Below are positions 17,234-26,468 of a DNA stretch of 64,000 nucleotides, piece after piece. Every line of letters begins with the position of its first letter. Within the stretch, counting starts at the first letter, position 1. This DNA is from Thalassotalea psychrophila. GTDB lineage: Bacteria > Pseudomonadota > Gammaproteobacteria > Enterobacterales > Alteromonadaceae. The position numbers were made by a program, and so were the translations under genes. Location: assembly GCF_031583595.1 (NCBI RefSeq), contig NZ_CP134145.1, positions 2,170,001 to 2,234,000 on the forward strand. The letters run 5' to 3'. The notes below the pieces were generated by a model. It did not search any database and was not told where the DNA came from. It saw nothing but the letters and a program-made list of their open reading frames with translations.

Positions 17234-18019
17234 TTAAAAGTTATCTTTCAATGTTCTGATAATAGCAAAAACATCGACATCAGATTGTAACTTTTGCTCA
17301 CTTTTTTGTTGCGCCATATTTATTACTTCTTGTTCTTGGCTGCGTAAAAAAGGGTTTATTTGTTTCTCCAAGCCAATTGTTGTTGGGATAGTAGAGGTGT
17401 TTTGCCCTCTAAGTGTGACTACTTTGTTTAAGTAGCTTTCAAGTTGACCATTATTTGGCTCAATAGTTCGAGCAAAGTTTAAATTTGCTAAAGTGTATTC
17501 ATGAGCGCAGTAAGTTTTAGTTGCATCGGGTAAGGCTGCTAACTTAGATAACGAGTTATGCATTTGCGTTGCAGTACCTTCAAATAATCGCCCACATCCA
17601 CCTGAAAATAGAGTGTCCCCACAAAATAACATATCTTCACCGTAATATGCGATATGCCCAGATGTATGCCCAGGTAGATCAATGATCGAAAAAGTAAGGC
17701 TATTATCGAATAATGACACCCGATCACCTTCAACTAATTGAACATCTAAATATCGTATATTTTCAGATGCTGGACCATAAATAGTTAACGGCCAACCTTG
17801 TTGCTTGGCAAATTCAATAAGGTCAGGTAAACCACCAACATGGTCAGGATGATGGTGAGTAACTAATATTGAGCTTAAGGTTAAATTATTTTCCTTTATA
17901 AATTCAATACATACGCTAGCATCGCCAGGATCTACTAAACTACAGTTTGTACTTGCGTGGTTGGTGATACACCATATATAGTTATCTGAAAAGGCATTAA
18001 TAGCAGTAACTTGAGTCAT
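17234..18019 (-). CDS. gloB: Hydroxyacylglutathione hydrolase (glyoxalase II)
   Basis: Hydrolyses S-lactoylglutathione to lactate and glutathione, completing methylglyoxal detoxification. Metallo-beta-lactamase fold with the dinuclear zinc motif THHHPDHVGG near residue 55, further ligands in LPGHTSGH, CGDTLF and CAHEYT, and a C-terminal glutathione-binding region. The start at 18019 (MTQVTAIN) is preferred to the ATG two codons upstream, because a GGA motif is then at usable spacing. 261 residues, normal length. Divergent from a methyltransferase gene, the same neighbourhood as gloB/yafS in E. coli. Confidence 0.95.
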   Translation of the reverse strand: MTQVTAINAFSDNYIWCITNHASTNCSLVDPGDASVCIEFIKENNLTLSSILVTHHHPDHVGGLPDLIEFAKQQGWPLTIYGPASENIRYLDVQLVEGDRVSLFDNSLTFSIIDLPGHTSGHIAYYGEDMLFCGDTLFSGGCGRLFEGTATQMHNSLSKLAALPDATKTYCAHEYTLANLNFARTIEPNNGQLESYLNKVVTLRGQNTSTIPTTIGLEKQINPFLRSQEQEVINMAQQKSEQKLQSDVDVFAIIRTLKDNF

Positions 18020-18116
18020 AATCATTCCGTTTTGATCTTTAACTCAGTATACCTTGTGTTTAGTGATATTAGAATTACCTAGTTTATGTTTTCTAGGTTT
18101 AAGGAAATTTAAATTA

Positions 18117-18902
18117 ATGAAACCTGCGTTAGCATTTGATAGCCCTAAAAAGCCAACACAATGGCGTGATATGCCTAATGGTGAGTTAATTGCAGAAAAT
18201 ATTGAACAATATTTGTTGCCTTGGTGGCCGCGATTTTTTGGCTATCATTTACTTAAACTGGGAATTTTGAGTGGCGCGATAAACTCTGAACAATCAATGA
18301 TCAAGCATCAAGTTATTGTGGGGGAAGCAAAAGCAAATGCACAGGTTGTTGCTGAAATAGATGATTTACCTTTTTTAGAACATAGTGTTGATGCTTGTTT
18401 ACTTACCCATGGTTTAGAGTTTTCCGTTGATCCTCACCACATACTTAGAGAAGCTGATAGGGTACTTATCCCAAATGGTCATTTGATTATTACTGGATTT
18501 AACCCAATAAGCTTGGCAGGTTTAAATCGGCTTATTCCATTTCGTCGTCAAGAGCTGCCATGGCGAGGTCGATTTTTTACTCCTATGCGAGTGAAAGACT
18601 GGCTCCACCTTTTAGGTTATGAAATTATTGAAGATAAACGCTTTTTGTTTTCATCGCTTAATTCAGTAATAAACCCAGAAAAGTGGTGGCGTAAGGTTTG
18701 GCAAAAGTTTGCCGAGAACTATTTATCATCATTTGGATCTGTATATGTCATTATAGCGAAGAAACGGGTGCATCCGTTAACGCCTATACGCCCTAAGTGG
18801 CAAATAAGACCTAAATTTAATCCGGTGAAAGTTACTACCTTTGGGCCTAGTAATTTTAAGCCAAACAGCTTTAATGAAAACAACCCCACGAGTACTGAAT
18901 AA
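18117..18902 (+). CDS. Class I SAM-dependent methyltransferase (YafS-like)
   Basis: 261 residues with AAGGAA about 10 bases before the ATG at 18117. The methyltransferase core is recognisable from the acidic IDDLPF segment followed by SVDACLLTHGLEFSVDPHHIL and the post-motif READRVLIPNGHLIITGFNP. The glycine-rich SAM motif is degenerate. The C-terminal 50 residues are basic and proline/asparagine-rich. Substrate unknown. Divergent from gloB and 4 bases upstream of the FGGY kinase gene. Confidence 0.8.
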   Translation: MKPALAFDSPKKPTQWRDMPNGELIAENIEQYLLPWWPRFFGYHLLKLGILSGAINSEQSMIKHQVIVGEAKANAQVVAEIDDLPFLEHSVDACLLTHGLEFSVDPHHILREADRVLIPNGHLIITGFNPISLAGLNRLIPFRRQELPWRGRFFTPMRVKDWLHLLGYEIIEDKRFLFSSLNSVINPEKWWRKVWQKFAENYLSSFGSVYVIIAKKRVHPLTPIRPKWQIRPKFNPVKVTTFGPSNFKPNSFNENNPTSTE

Positions 18903-18906
18903 ATTA

Positions 18907-20373
18907 ATGAACCAGCAATCATTATTTCTTTGCCTAGATTTTGGTAGTCAATCGGTAAGAGCAGCAATAATAGATGAAATGGGCGCAATAGTGCTTGTTG
19001 AACATTTAGAAAACTTAAACTATCTAAATCCATATCAATGGCAAGTTGAACAAACACCGCAATGGTTTTATCAACAAAGTGTTATTTGCTGTCAAAATTT
19101 AATGACTAAAGCAAAAGCTGACAATGTAGATTTAAGTAACCTTAAATCTGTAGGTATTACTACTATGCGTAATACCTTAATTAATTTAGATAGAGAAGGC
19201 ATACCACTTCGTAACGCCATAGTCTGGAGTGATAAGCGCAAAGCAAGCATAATTCCTAAGCTGCCATGGTATTGGCGTTTAGGATTTTCACTAGCCAGTA
19301 TTGTAAAGCCTGTTAACAAAACAATTAAAGAGCTTCAACAGAGCGCATTTATAAATTACATTGCCGAGCACGAACCTAAAGTGTGGCAAAATACTGAACA
19401 TTTGTTACTGCTATCAGCTTATTTGCACTACCGATTTACTAACAACTTCATCGATAGTAGCGCTAATATCATTAGCCATTTACCATTTAACTTTAAGCAT
19501 GGGCAGTGGCATAAGAGTAATTCATGGCAGTTTAATGCCTTAGCGGTAAAAGCAGATTGGCTACCAAAACTTGTCGCGCCAGGTGCTGAAATAGGGCAAT
19601 TATCTAAGGGTTGTCAAAACGATTTTAAATTACCCAAATCAATACCGTTAATTGCAATGGCAGCAGATAAAGCCTGTGAAATGTTAGGCTCAGGATGTTA
19701 TAAATCAGGGCAACTGCATATTAGCCTAGGCACCGCGGTAAGCATTACAATGCTTAGTAATAAATTTAAAGGCCCAAAAACCTTTTATCCAGCCTACCCA
19801 TATTTAATTAAAGGCTTATACATTACTGAAGTGATGCTACCCTTTGGTTTAGCTTTACTCTCTGAATTTATTAAGCAAAATAAAGCGCAATTAGATTTTT
19901 TAAGTTTAAATAAACTTAAACATCGATCAACAGAGCAATTAATTGAAATATATGTACAAGCGAATAACATAACTGCCGATGGACTTGAGTTTGATATGGA
20001 ACGTATTACAAATATTACTCAATTTTCAAATGGCTTTGTCGGTTTAAAAGAGCATTCTGTATTTCAACAATATGTTGCCATTATGGACGCTATTGTTTGT
20101 GGTATTAACCTGGCGATAATTAGTTTAACTAAACGTTTGAGACAACCGGTTAAGGATATTGTTATATCTGGTGGCGGTGCTAATTCAACTCGTTTGTTGC
20201 AAGCGATTGTAAAAAAATCACAATGTAATGTGTTAAAAGCAGAAGCAAAAGAAGCGGGGACATTAGGCGTAGCTATAGAGCTAGCAGTGAGCTGCGGAAT
20301 ATATGATAATCACCCCCAAGCTATTAAAGCTATGCTTAAGCCGTCTATAACGATTAAACAAAACGATATTTAA
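18907..20373 (+). CDS. FGGY-family carbohydrate kinase, substrate unknown
   Basis: 488 residues in the two-domain sugar-kinase fold: the N-terminal phosphate-binding CLDFGSQSVRAAI (about residues 8-20), TTMRNT and NAIVWSDKR in the sugar-binding domain, GTAVSITM for the second phosphate loop, and ISGGGANS near the C-terminus for adenosine binding. The ATG at 18907 is 4 bases after the methyltransferase stop; upstream in-frame codons would overlap that gene and lack conserved residues. The Shine-Dalgarno is weak, so translational coupling is likely. No sugar-pathway gene lies nearby to indicate the substrate. Confidence 0.85.
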   Translation: MNQQSLFLCLDFGSQSVRAAIIDEMGAIVLVEHLENLNYLNPYQWQVEQTPQWFYQQSVICCQNLMTKAKADNVDLSNLKSVGITTMRNTLINLDREGIPLRNAIVWSDKRKASIIPKLPWYWRLGFSLASIVKPVNKTIKELQQSAFINYIAEHEPKVWQNTEHLLLLSAYLHYRFTNNFIDSSANIISHLPFNFKHGQWHKSNSWQFNALAVKADWLPKLVAPGAEIGQLSKGCQNDFKLPKSIPLIAMAADKACEMLGSGCYKSGQLHISLGTAVSITMLSNKFKGPKTFYPAYPYLIKGLYITEVMLPFGLALLSEFIKQNKAQLDFLSLNKLKHRSTEQLIEIYVQANNITADGLEFDMERITNITQFSNGFVGLKEHSVFQQYVAIMDAIVCGINLAIISLTKRLRQPVKDIVISGGGANSTRLLQAIVKKSQCNVLKAEAKEAGTLGVAIELAVSCGIYDNHPQAIKAMLKPSITIKQNDI

Positions 20374-20386
20374 TAAAAGAATAATT

Positions 20387-21145
20387 ATGCAAAGACTTCA
20401 ATTTCAACGATTACTGAACGACCTTTTACAACCCGAAAGGATAAAAGATTACTGTCCTAATGGCTTGCAAGTACAAGGTAACAATCAAGTTTCTAAAATT
20501 ATTACTGGTGTAACTGCTTCGCAGGCTTTATTAGATGAGGCTGTTGCAAAAGGTGCAGATACAATTATTGTGCATCACGGCTATTTTTGGAAAAACGAGC
20601 CTTATTGTTTAACTGGGATGAAATACAATCGTATTAAAACGTTGCTCGATAACGACATCAATTTGTTTGCCTTTCATTTGCCATTAGATATTCATGAAGA
20701 GCTAGGTAATAATGTTCAGCTTGCCAAGTTGTTGAATATAAACATTACTGGGCCTTTAGAGTTGGGTAATCCAATCTCCGTGAGTATACAGGGCGAGCTA
20801 GCGCATGAGACGACCGGTGAAGCACTAAACGAGTTAATTTCAAGTAAATTAAATCGTCAGGCCTTGCATATTTCCGCGGGCTCTAATAAGCCAATTAAAA
20901 CTATTGCTTGGTGTACCGGCGGCGGGCAGGGCTATATTGAGCTTGCTGCAGAGCAGGGCATAGACGCGTTTATTACTGGTGAAGTATCTGAACAAACAAC
21001 CCATATTGCCAAAGAAATGGATATTCATTTTTTTGCTGCAGGTCATCATGCGACTGAACGATATGGTGCTAAGGCTTTAGCCGAATATCTAGCTGCTACT
21101 CATAGCTTAGACGTTGAGTTTGTTGATATCGATAATCCAGTTTAG
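20387..21145 (+). CDS. Nif3-like dinuclear metal-centre protein (YbgI family)
   Basis: 252 residues with the family signatures YCPNGLQVQG, the metal-binding VHHGYFW (His 63 and 64), HLPLDIH, and the C-terminal GHHATERYGAKAL. Members form hexameric toroids with a two-metal site per subunit; GTP cyclohydrolase I type 2 annotations rest on homology and the physiological reaction is unsettled. It follows the FGGY kinase by 13 bases and probably shares its transcript. Confidence 0.92.
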   Translation: MQRLQFQRLLNDLLQPERIKDYCPNGLQVQGNNQVSKIITGVTASQALLDEAVAKGADTIIVHHGYFWKNEPYCLTGMKYNRIKTLLDNDINLFAFHLPLDIHEELGNNVQLAKLLNINITGPLELGNPISVSIQGELAHETTGEALNELISSKLNRQALHISAGSNKPIKTIAWCTGGGQGYIELAAEQGIDAFITGEVSEQTTHIAKEMDIHFFAAGHHATERYGAKALAEYLAATHSLDVEFVDIDNPV

Positions 21146-21155
21146 TTCAGCAGTA

Positions 21156-21260
21156 AGATCCTGAACCAAGTTCAGGAAGGGATGATAAGGTTTAGGAGGA
21201 AGTGTTTAATTTCAGGTAATCCATAACGTATAAACAACTTCCTGACGAAAGTCAGGATCT
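21156..21260. repeat. Head-to-head pair of REP-like family A repeats
   Basis: 21156-21180 (AGATCCTGAACCAAGTTCAG...) and 21239-21260 (TTCCTGACGAAAGTCAGGAT..) are opposite-facing copies of the same palindromic unit, about 60 bases apart, filling the gap between the convergent Nif3-like and arsJ genes. This is the arrangement of REP doublets (BIMEs). Confidence 0.6.
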
Positions 21261-21277
21261 CGTTTGCTTTTATGGCG

Positions 21278-22507
21278 CTAACCTGAACTCGGGTTAGGTA
21301 ATTTAGTGGAAAGCATTGCTGCTGTTGCGACAAATAGCGTAGAAATCCATAAGCACATCTCTAGTCCATAGGTCTGATAGACCCAGCCTGAAAGTACCGT
21401 ACCTATTAAACGTCCCATCGCATTAGCCATATAATAAAAGCCAACATCAAGTGATACACCGTCATTACTGGCAAAACTGACAATTAAATAACTGTGCAGT
21501 GATGAATTGATAGCAAAAACAGCTCCAAAAATAAGTAAGCCAGCAATAATTGCGAATTTTATTTGAAAATCAAAGTGTAGTGCTAAAGCAATAGCAGCGG
21601 GGATTATGGCAAGGTAACCAGCCCATATAAATGCTGTTTTACCAGTAGGGACTTTACTCTGTTTTTTTCCTGTAAAATGCGGTGCCACGGATTGCACTAA
21701 ACCATAGCCAACTACCCAACAAGCCATGAATCCGCCTACCCACCAATGATCCCAATTAAAAGTTACTGCCAAAAATACAGGCAAAGCGACAACAAACCAG
21801 ATATCTCGGGCGCCAAATAAAAATAACCGCGCCGCTGAAAGGATATTTATAGCCGGGCTTTTTGAAAATAAATCTTTAAATTTAGGTTTGTTTTTAGCTT
21901 TACCTAAATCCTGCTTTAACGCATATAAACTAAATAACCAAACGAGAGATAGTAGTACCAACATAATGGTAATAGCACCACGAAACTCAAACAGTGTTAA
22001 CAGTAACCCGCCTAAAAAGAAACCAACGCCTTTTAAGGCATTTTTTGACCCTGTTAAAATTGCTATCCAGTGATATAACTTGCTTTGCGCATCATCAGGA
22101 ACCAGAAGCTTAATCGAGCTCTTTGCACTCATTTTGTTTAAATCTTTAGCTATTCCAGATAAAGCCTGTGCCAACATGACATACAATATAGTCAGCAGTT
22201 CAGCAGGAACCGTGAGCATTGCAAGTGCTATTATTTGAATACCTAAACCAATGTTCATGGTTTTATTCAAACCTAGTCGAGCGCCTAACCAGCCACCAAT
22301 TAAATTTGTGATCACGCCAAATATTTCATAAAACAAAAATAACATGGCAATATTAAGTGGGCTGTAACCTAATTGATGAAAGTACAACACCACTAACATG
22401 CGCAAAGCGCCATCAGTTAAGGTAAAAGCCCAGTAATTGCCTGTAATGACTAAGTATTGCTTTATTTGCGGCGATAGAGTCGCGAACAGCTGTGAAAAAT
22501 AGCTCAA
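21278..22507 (-). CDS. arsJ: Organoarsenical efflux MFS transporter ArsJ
   Basis: 409 residues, about 12 transmembrane helices of the major facilitator type. It is paired 5 bases downstream of a GAPDH gene, itself behind an ArsR regulator. In characterised systems the GAPDH makes 1-arseno-3-phosphoglycerate from arsenate and ArsJ exports it, where it breaks down to arsenate outside. The glycine-rich LIGGWLGARLGL loop between early helices fits MFS motif A. Identity rests mainly on this diagnostic pairing plus the fold. Confidence 0.9.
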   Translation of the reverse strand: MSYFSQLFATLSPQIKQYLVITGNYWAFTLTDGALRMLVVLYFHQLGYSPLNIAMLFLFYEIFGVITNLIGGWLGARLGLNKTMNIGLGIQIIALAMLTVPAELLTILYVMLAQALSGIAKDLNKMSAKSSIKLLVPDDAQSKLYHWIAILTGSKNALKGVGFFLGGLLLTLFEFRGAITIMLVLLSLVWLFSLYALKQDLGKAKNKPKFKDLFSKSPAINILSAARLFLFGARDIWFVVALPVFLAVTFNWDHWWVGGFMACWVVGYGLVQSVAPHFTGKKQSKVPTGKTAFIWAGYLAIIPAAIALALHFDFQIKFAIIAGLLIFGAVFAINSSLHSYLIVSFASNDGVSLDVGFYYMANAMGRLIGTVLSGWVYQTYGLEMCLWISTLFVATAAMLSTKLPNPSSG

Positions 22508-22512
22508 TCTAA

Positions 22513-23523
22513 TTATTCCTGATCTTTACTTCCAACCATGTGAGCTAATTCAGCGGTACGGTTTGCATAGCCCCACTCATTGTCGTACCAAACATAAAGC
22601 TTTACTTGAGTGTCGTTCACTACCATTGTTGAAAGAGCATCTATGATGCTTGAACGAGGATCTGTCTTGTAATCAATTGACACTAAAGGGCGCTCTTCAA
22701 AGCCCATAATACCGCTAAGTTCATTGTTAGCAGCATCTTTTAGCAGTTCATTTACTTCTTCCACGCTTGTACTGCGTTGAACTTCAAATACACAATCGGT
22801 GATAGACGCATTAGCAAGCGGAACTCGAATAGCATGGCCGTTTAATTTACCAGATAGTTCAGGAAAAATATGGGTAATAGCAGTAGCTGAGCCGGTAGTT
22901 GTAGGGATCAAGCTCATGCCACAAGCTCGAGCTCGGCGTAAATCTTTGTGTGGCGCATCTAAAATTGTTTGGGTATTAGTAATGTCATGAATGGTGGTCA
23001 TTGAACCATGTTTGATACCAATTTGTTCATGTATAACCTTCACTACCGGAGCCAAACAATTTGTTGTACAAGACGCCGCTGTAACGATAGGGTGCTCATT
23101 TTTATCATAAAGGTGTTCGTTTACGCCTAGTACGATATTAAGAACACCATCTTCTTTTACTGGAGCTGTAACAACAACTCGTTTTACCCCTTGCTCTAAA
23201 TAAGGCTGCAATAAAGCCTTGGTTTTTATTTTACCTGAAGCTTCAATAACAACATCACAACCTGACCAATCAGTGTCATTTATTGCCGTATTTTGCGTAC
23301 AGGAAATGGCCTTACCATTGATCATCATATTATTATCTTGATGAGTTGCTTCATGGCGCCAGCGACCATGTACTGAATCGAATGTCATTAAATGCGCCAG
23401 AGTTTTAGCGTCTCCGGCAGGATCGTTAATGTGAACAATTTCTACGTCTTTCATGTCAAATGCTGCACGCATTGATAAACGACCCATTCGGCCAAAGCCA
23501 TTAATACCTATTTTAATTGTCAT
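22513..23523 (-). CDS. ArsJ-associated glyceraldehyde-3-phosphate dehydrogenase
   Basis: 336 residues with the full GAPDH layout: NAD-binding [10 protein letters not shown] at the N-terminus, active-site SCTTNCLAP with catalytic Cys152, and the C-terminal [11 protein letters not shown]. In arsJ operons this enzyme uses arsenate in place of phosphate to form the unstable 1-arseno-3-phosphoglycerate that ArsJ exports. Location between arsR and arsJ, not in a glycolytic cluster, indicates this role rather than housekeeping gapA. About 60 bases separate it from arsR. Confidence 0.92.
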   Translation of the reverse strand: MTIKIGINGFGRMGRLSMRAAFDMKDVEIVHINDPAGDAKTLAHLMTFDSVHGRWRHEATHQDNNMMINGKAISCTQNTAINDTDWSGCDVVIEASGKIKTKALLQPYLEQGVKRVVVTAPVKEDGVLNIVLGVNEHLYDKNEHPIVTAASCTTNCLAPVVKVIHEQIGIKHGSMTTIHDITNTQTILDAPHKDLRRARACGMSLIPTTTGSATAITHIFPELSGKLNGHAIRVPLANASITDCVFEVQRSTSVEEVNELLKDAANNELSGIMGFEERPLVSIDYKTDPRSSIIDALSTMVVNDTQVKLYVWYDNEWGYANRTAELAHMVGSKDQE

Positions 23524-23582
23524 GTTAGTTCCTAAATGTTTATACCAAGTCGATTAACTAATTGAATTGGTATTATTGCTTG

Positions 23583-23930
23583 TTAGTCACAACAGTTTTT
23601 CATACGTTCAGGGCGGTCACCCATTTTCATAAGATTAGTTAAACTGTTCTGAATGAATTCAGTATTGGCTGACGAGGTATCAGCAATAATTTTTTTTGCC
23701 CATTCTGCTAGGTTGGGATTAATTCGATAGTAAACCCATTGGCTTTGTTTTCTATCGACCAAAACGCCCGATTTTTTAAGTTGCGCTAAATGACGTGAAA
23801 TTTTCGGTTGGCTATCTTCTAATGCAACCATTAGCTCGCAAACACAAAGCTCTTCCTCCAAATGAATAAGCATCAGGCTTTTAGTACGCGTATCATCGGC
23901 GAGGTTTTTAAAAAACTCTGTAGGCGACAT
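23583..23930 (-). CDS. arsR: ArsR-family metalloregulator
   Basis: 115-residue winged-helix repressor. The DNA-recognition helix is QPKISRHLAQLKKSG and the beta wing RKQSQWVYYRIN. The cysteine pair CVC (Cys29, Cys31) at the alpha3 site before ELMVALE is the usual As(III) sensor. C-terminal Cys113 and Cys114 may be additional ligands. It should repress its own operon until arsenite binds. First gene of arsR-GAPDH-arsJ, with an inverted repeat just upstream of the start. Confidence 0.92.
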   Translation of the reverse strand: MSPTEFFKNLADDTRTKSLMLIHLEEELCVCELMVALEDSQPKISRHLAQLKKSGVLVDRKQSQWVYYRINPNLAEWAKKIIADTSSANTEFIQNSLTNLMKMGDRPERMKNCCD

Positions 23931-23948
23931 TTCTATTACTCAGCATTA

Positions 23949-23970
23949 ATATATGAAAATCATTATATAT
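23949..23970 (-). promoter_or_regulatory. Candidate ArsR operator
   Basis: ATATATGAAAATCATTATAT contains the imperfect inverted repeat ATATGA-aaa-TCAT-t-ATAT, similar to ArsR/SmtB operators, about 20 bases before the arsR start codon. Confidence 0.5.
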
Positions 23971-24138
23971 GTTTATACGTATATTAAAACGATAAATTTA
24001 AAATTTGTGATCTATTTAGTTTATACCAAGCAATTAAAACCATTCTAAAAATTAGAATGCTTATTATAATTTTTTACGCTTTTCTTTTATTCTATGAAAC
24101 GTACAATAGCGATATTAGTAATTGAGACACAGCAACAT

Positions 24139-24681
24139 ATGACTAAACAAGCGATAAATTCTTACCCTCTGCTCAGCAAACTTGCACATTGGTTAAGTGC
24201 GATAACCATTATAGGTTTATTTGCACTGGGCTTCTGGATGGTTGACCTTACGTATTACAGCAGCTGGTATAAAACCGCGCCACATTGGCATAAAAGCATT
24301 GGTGTTTTATTACTGTTAGCAACTGCAATTAGATTAATATATAAGCTTAAGCAACCAAAAGTATTACCAATAGTTAGCCATTCCAAATTGGTTAAAAAAG
24401 CCTCCGCGCTTACCCATGTTATGCTATATCTAATGATGATAATTTTAATGATCAGCGGGTATTTAATTTCTACAGCCGATGGTAGGGCGATAGAGGTATT
24501 TAATTGGTTTTCAGTAGCAAGTGTTGGGGAATTATTTGCAAATCAAGAGGATATTGCTGGATTAGTGCACAAGTATTTAGCATACAGTTTAATTACTTTG
24601 GTTGTTGTTCATGCAGGAGCCGCAATTAAACACCATGTTATCGATAAAGATGACACATTAAAAAGAATGACTTCAAAATAA
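24139..24681 (+). CDS. Cytochrome b561-family membrane protein
   Basis: 180 residues, four transmembrane helices with the histidines expected to bind haem b: KLAHWL in helix 1, PHWHKSIG before helix 2, ALTHVMLY in helix 3 and LVHKYLAY...VVHAGAAIKHH in helix 4. The ATG at 24139 is preferred over 24094, which adds 15 non-conserved residues without a ribosome-binding site. It is followed 24 bases later by a YceI protein; this pair recurs widely in gammaproteobacteria and suggests a role with a periplasmic isoprenoid-binding partner. Confidence 0.88.
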   Translation: MTKQAINSYPLLSKLAHWLSAITIIGLFALGFWMVDLTYYSSWYKTAPHWHKSIGVLLLLATAIRLIYKLKQPKVLPIVSHSKLVKKASALTHVMLYLMMIILMISGYLISTADGRAIEVFNWFSVASVGELFANQEDIAGLVHKYLAYSLITLVVVHAGAAIKHHVIDKDDTLKRMTSK

Positions 24682-24705
24682 CTTTCATATTAAAAGAGAA
24701 TACAA

Positions 24706-25266
24706 ATGAAAACATTATTAATAACTACAGCACTTCTTGGTTTAGTTGCTGTAATGCCAGCAAAAGCAGCAGATTACGTAGTAGATTATAAGGGAGCGCA
24801 TGCTTCGGTGAATTTTAAAGTAAAACATTTAGGTTATAGTTGGTTAACAGGACGTTTTAACAAATTTGATGGCAAATTTAGCTATGATGAAAGCAATATA
24901 GCAGCGTCAAAAATAAGCATTACTATTGATACTGCATCAGTTGACTCTAACCATGCTGAGCGTGACAAACACTTAAAAACAGATGATTTCTTAGATGTAA
25001 CTAAATTCTCTACCGCTACGTTTGTAAGTACTAAAGTTGAAGACAAAGGTAATGGCAAGCTTGCTATTACAGGTAACTTTACGTTGCAAGGTATCACCAA
25101 AGAGCTTGTAATTGACGCGATTAAAATTGGAGAAGGTGACGATCCATGGGGCGGTTACCGTCTAGGATTCAGCGGAACTACGTCAATTAAAATGAGTGAT
25201 TTTGGCTATAAGATGGATTTTGGTGAGATCTTATTTGACCTACACATCGAAGGCGTACGCCAGTAA
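24706..25266 (+). CDS. YceI-family periplasmic lipid-binding protein
   Basis: 186 residues with a signal peptide cleaved near AKA-ADY (about 22). The mature part is the YceI beta-barrel: VDYKGAHASVNFKVKHLGYSWLTGRF at the start, DSNHAERDKHLKTDDFLD in the middle and GYRLGFSGTTSIKMSDFG near the end. Family members bind polyisoprenoid molecules inside the barrel. It is probably co-transcribed with the cytochrome b561 gene. AAAAGAG precedes the start. Confidence 0.92.
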   Translation: MKTLLITTALLGLVAVMPAKAADYVVDYKGAHASVNFKVKHLGYSWLTGRFNKFDGKFSYDESNIAASKISITIDTASVDSNHAERDKHLKTDDFLDVTKFSTATFVSTKVEDKGNGKLAITGNFTLQGITKELVIDAIKIGEGDDPWGGYRLGFSGTTSIKMSDFGYKMDFGEILFDLHIEGVRQ

Positions 25267-25273
25267 ATTAAAC

Positions 25274-25315
25274 TAGGGTCAGAGTCAGGTTTAAATAAAC
25301 CTGACTCTGACCCTA
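25274..25315. repeat. Perfect 20-bp inverted repeat (family B), probable bidirectional terminator
   Basis: TAGGGTCAGAGTCAGG... (25274-25293) and its exact complement (25296-25315) are separated by two bases. It lies between the convergent yceI-type and elyC genes. A half copy (CTGACTCTGACCCTAAT) lies at 29864-29880. Sequences of this kind resemble REP-type repeats dispersed by tyrosine (RAYT) transposases, but no such gene is in the window. Confidence 0.65.
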
Positions 25316-25335
25316 ATTTATTGCCCCTCAGCTTT

Positions 25336-26091
25336 CTAGCTCTTAACCCACTGCCAAATTAGACCTAAAGTTTCATACCAAAATGATTGGCTTTTTTGTA
25401 ATTCATTTGCATCGGGAAAATGCTCCTGCCAACTTTTATTTCCAGAAAAGTTTTTTACATAGTAGCCTGTCGGGGCGGCAATTGGCTTAACTCCCTGGTT
25501 TTCAAAGTAAGTCATCGAGCGTGGCATATGGTTTGCATTGGTAATTAATACAAAGTTTTTATCTATTAATAATGGCGAAATATAAAGCGCTTCATCTTCC
25601 GTATCTTTAGGACGAGATTCGGTTATGATATTGTTGCCATCAAACCCTAGCTCAACTGCTGCTTGTTTTACTTTCTCTGCATTTGAGCTTATATCGTAAA
25701 TGGCTGCGCCAGAGGTGATCATTATGGCTTCAGGATGCAAATTGGCAATTCTTAACCCTTCGGTCAAACGTTGTAATGAGCATATTTTTAATTCTTGCGT
25801 TGCCGCCAGTTTTGTATCGCTCGTATGTCCACAACCTAAAATAACAATGTAATCAAGTTTCTCTGCTATTGGTGTATAAACAGGAAATTGCTGCTCTAAA
25901 TTTACAATCAATCGATTTGCTACTGGCATATAGGAAAGTAATAGCAGTGCTAGCGTTGCAATACTGAGAACAGCTTTGGCCATAGCCGGTCGGTGTTTAA
26001 ATAATAATAGGCCAACAAGTAAGGTAATAATTATTATTGGCAGGGGCATTAGTAGCTCGCCAATAATCTTTTTTAAAGTAAACAAATCCAC
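25336..26091 (-). CDS. elyC: Envelope biogenesis factor ElyC (YdcF/DUF218 family)
   Basis: 251 residues. Two N-terminal transmembrane helices (about 12-30 and 36-55) are followed by a DUF218 domain with VILGCGH, MITSGAA, ESRPKDTEDEA and ITNANHMPRS motifs. ElyC in E. coli affects peptidoglycan synthesis and undecaprenyl-phosphate metabolism, and the two-helix N-terminus separates it from the shorter SanA/YdcF types. Monocistronic. The start is ATG at 26091. Confidence 0.85.
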   Translation of the reverse strand: MDLFTLKKIIGELLMPLPIIIITLLVGLLLFKHRPAMAKAVLSIATLALLLLSYMPVANRLIVNLEQQFPVYTPIAEKLDYIVILGCGHTSDTKLAATQELKICSLQRLTEGLRIANLHPEAIMITSGAAIYDISSNAEKVKQAAVELGFDGNNIITESRPKDTEDEALYISPLLIDKNFVLITNANHMPRSMTYFENQGVKPIAAPTGYYVKNFSGNKSWQEHFPDANELQKSQSFWYETLGLIWQWVKS

Positions 26092-26225
26092 AACAGCATC
26101 CCTTTTATATATATTCGCACTATATCTAATCGACTAAATTAATTCCAATAAAGCGTTATTTTTACTGCTTTTTATGGCAAAAACAATCAAACATTAAATA
26201 TATCTAATTTTTATAAATTTCACTG

Positions 26226-26254
26226 TTGATTTTGACGTTTAATTACTGTTTAAT
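26226..26254 (+). promoter_or_regulatory. Candidate promoter for the lysine riboswitch-lysC transcript
   Basis: TTGATT (26226-26231) and TTTAAT (26249-26254) at 17 bp spacing, about 50 bases before the riboswitch. A moderate match only. Confidence 0.35.
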
Positions 26255-26298
26255 AGCGGCGTTGATTTAGAGTTATTGCTCAAAAATAACTTTAGACA

Positions 26299-26468
26299 AC
26301 ACCAGAAGAGGTTGCATTAGCCAGGTAAATAATTTGAGGGGCCACACCCTAAAGACAATTATTGAGGGGGACTAATGCCGAGGATGTTTATTGTAGTGGT
26401 AAATAACATTCGGTCATATAAGTTGAATCTTAGTGACTGTCACCATAGTGGTGGAGAGCTTCTGGCTG
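26299..26468 (+). ncRNA. Lysine riboswitch (L box)
   Basis: The closing helix P1 forms from CCAGAAG (26302-26308) and CTTCTGG (26459-26465). Inside are conserved L-box pieces in order: AGAGGTTGC after P1, TGAGGGG, GGGGGACTAATGCCGAGG, and TGGTGGAGAGCTTCTGG at the 3' end, closely matching the E. coli lysC leader. It senses lysine and reduces expression of aspartokinase III downstream. No clear terminator follows, so control is probably translational or through RNA decay. Confidence 0.92.

Noticed and set aside
22513..23523. Housekeeping glycolytic gapA
   Set aside because: The enzyme motifs would allow it, but the position between arsR and arsJ is diagnostic for the arsenate-export version.
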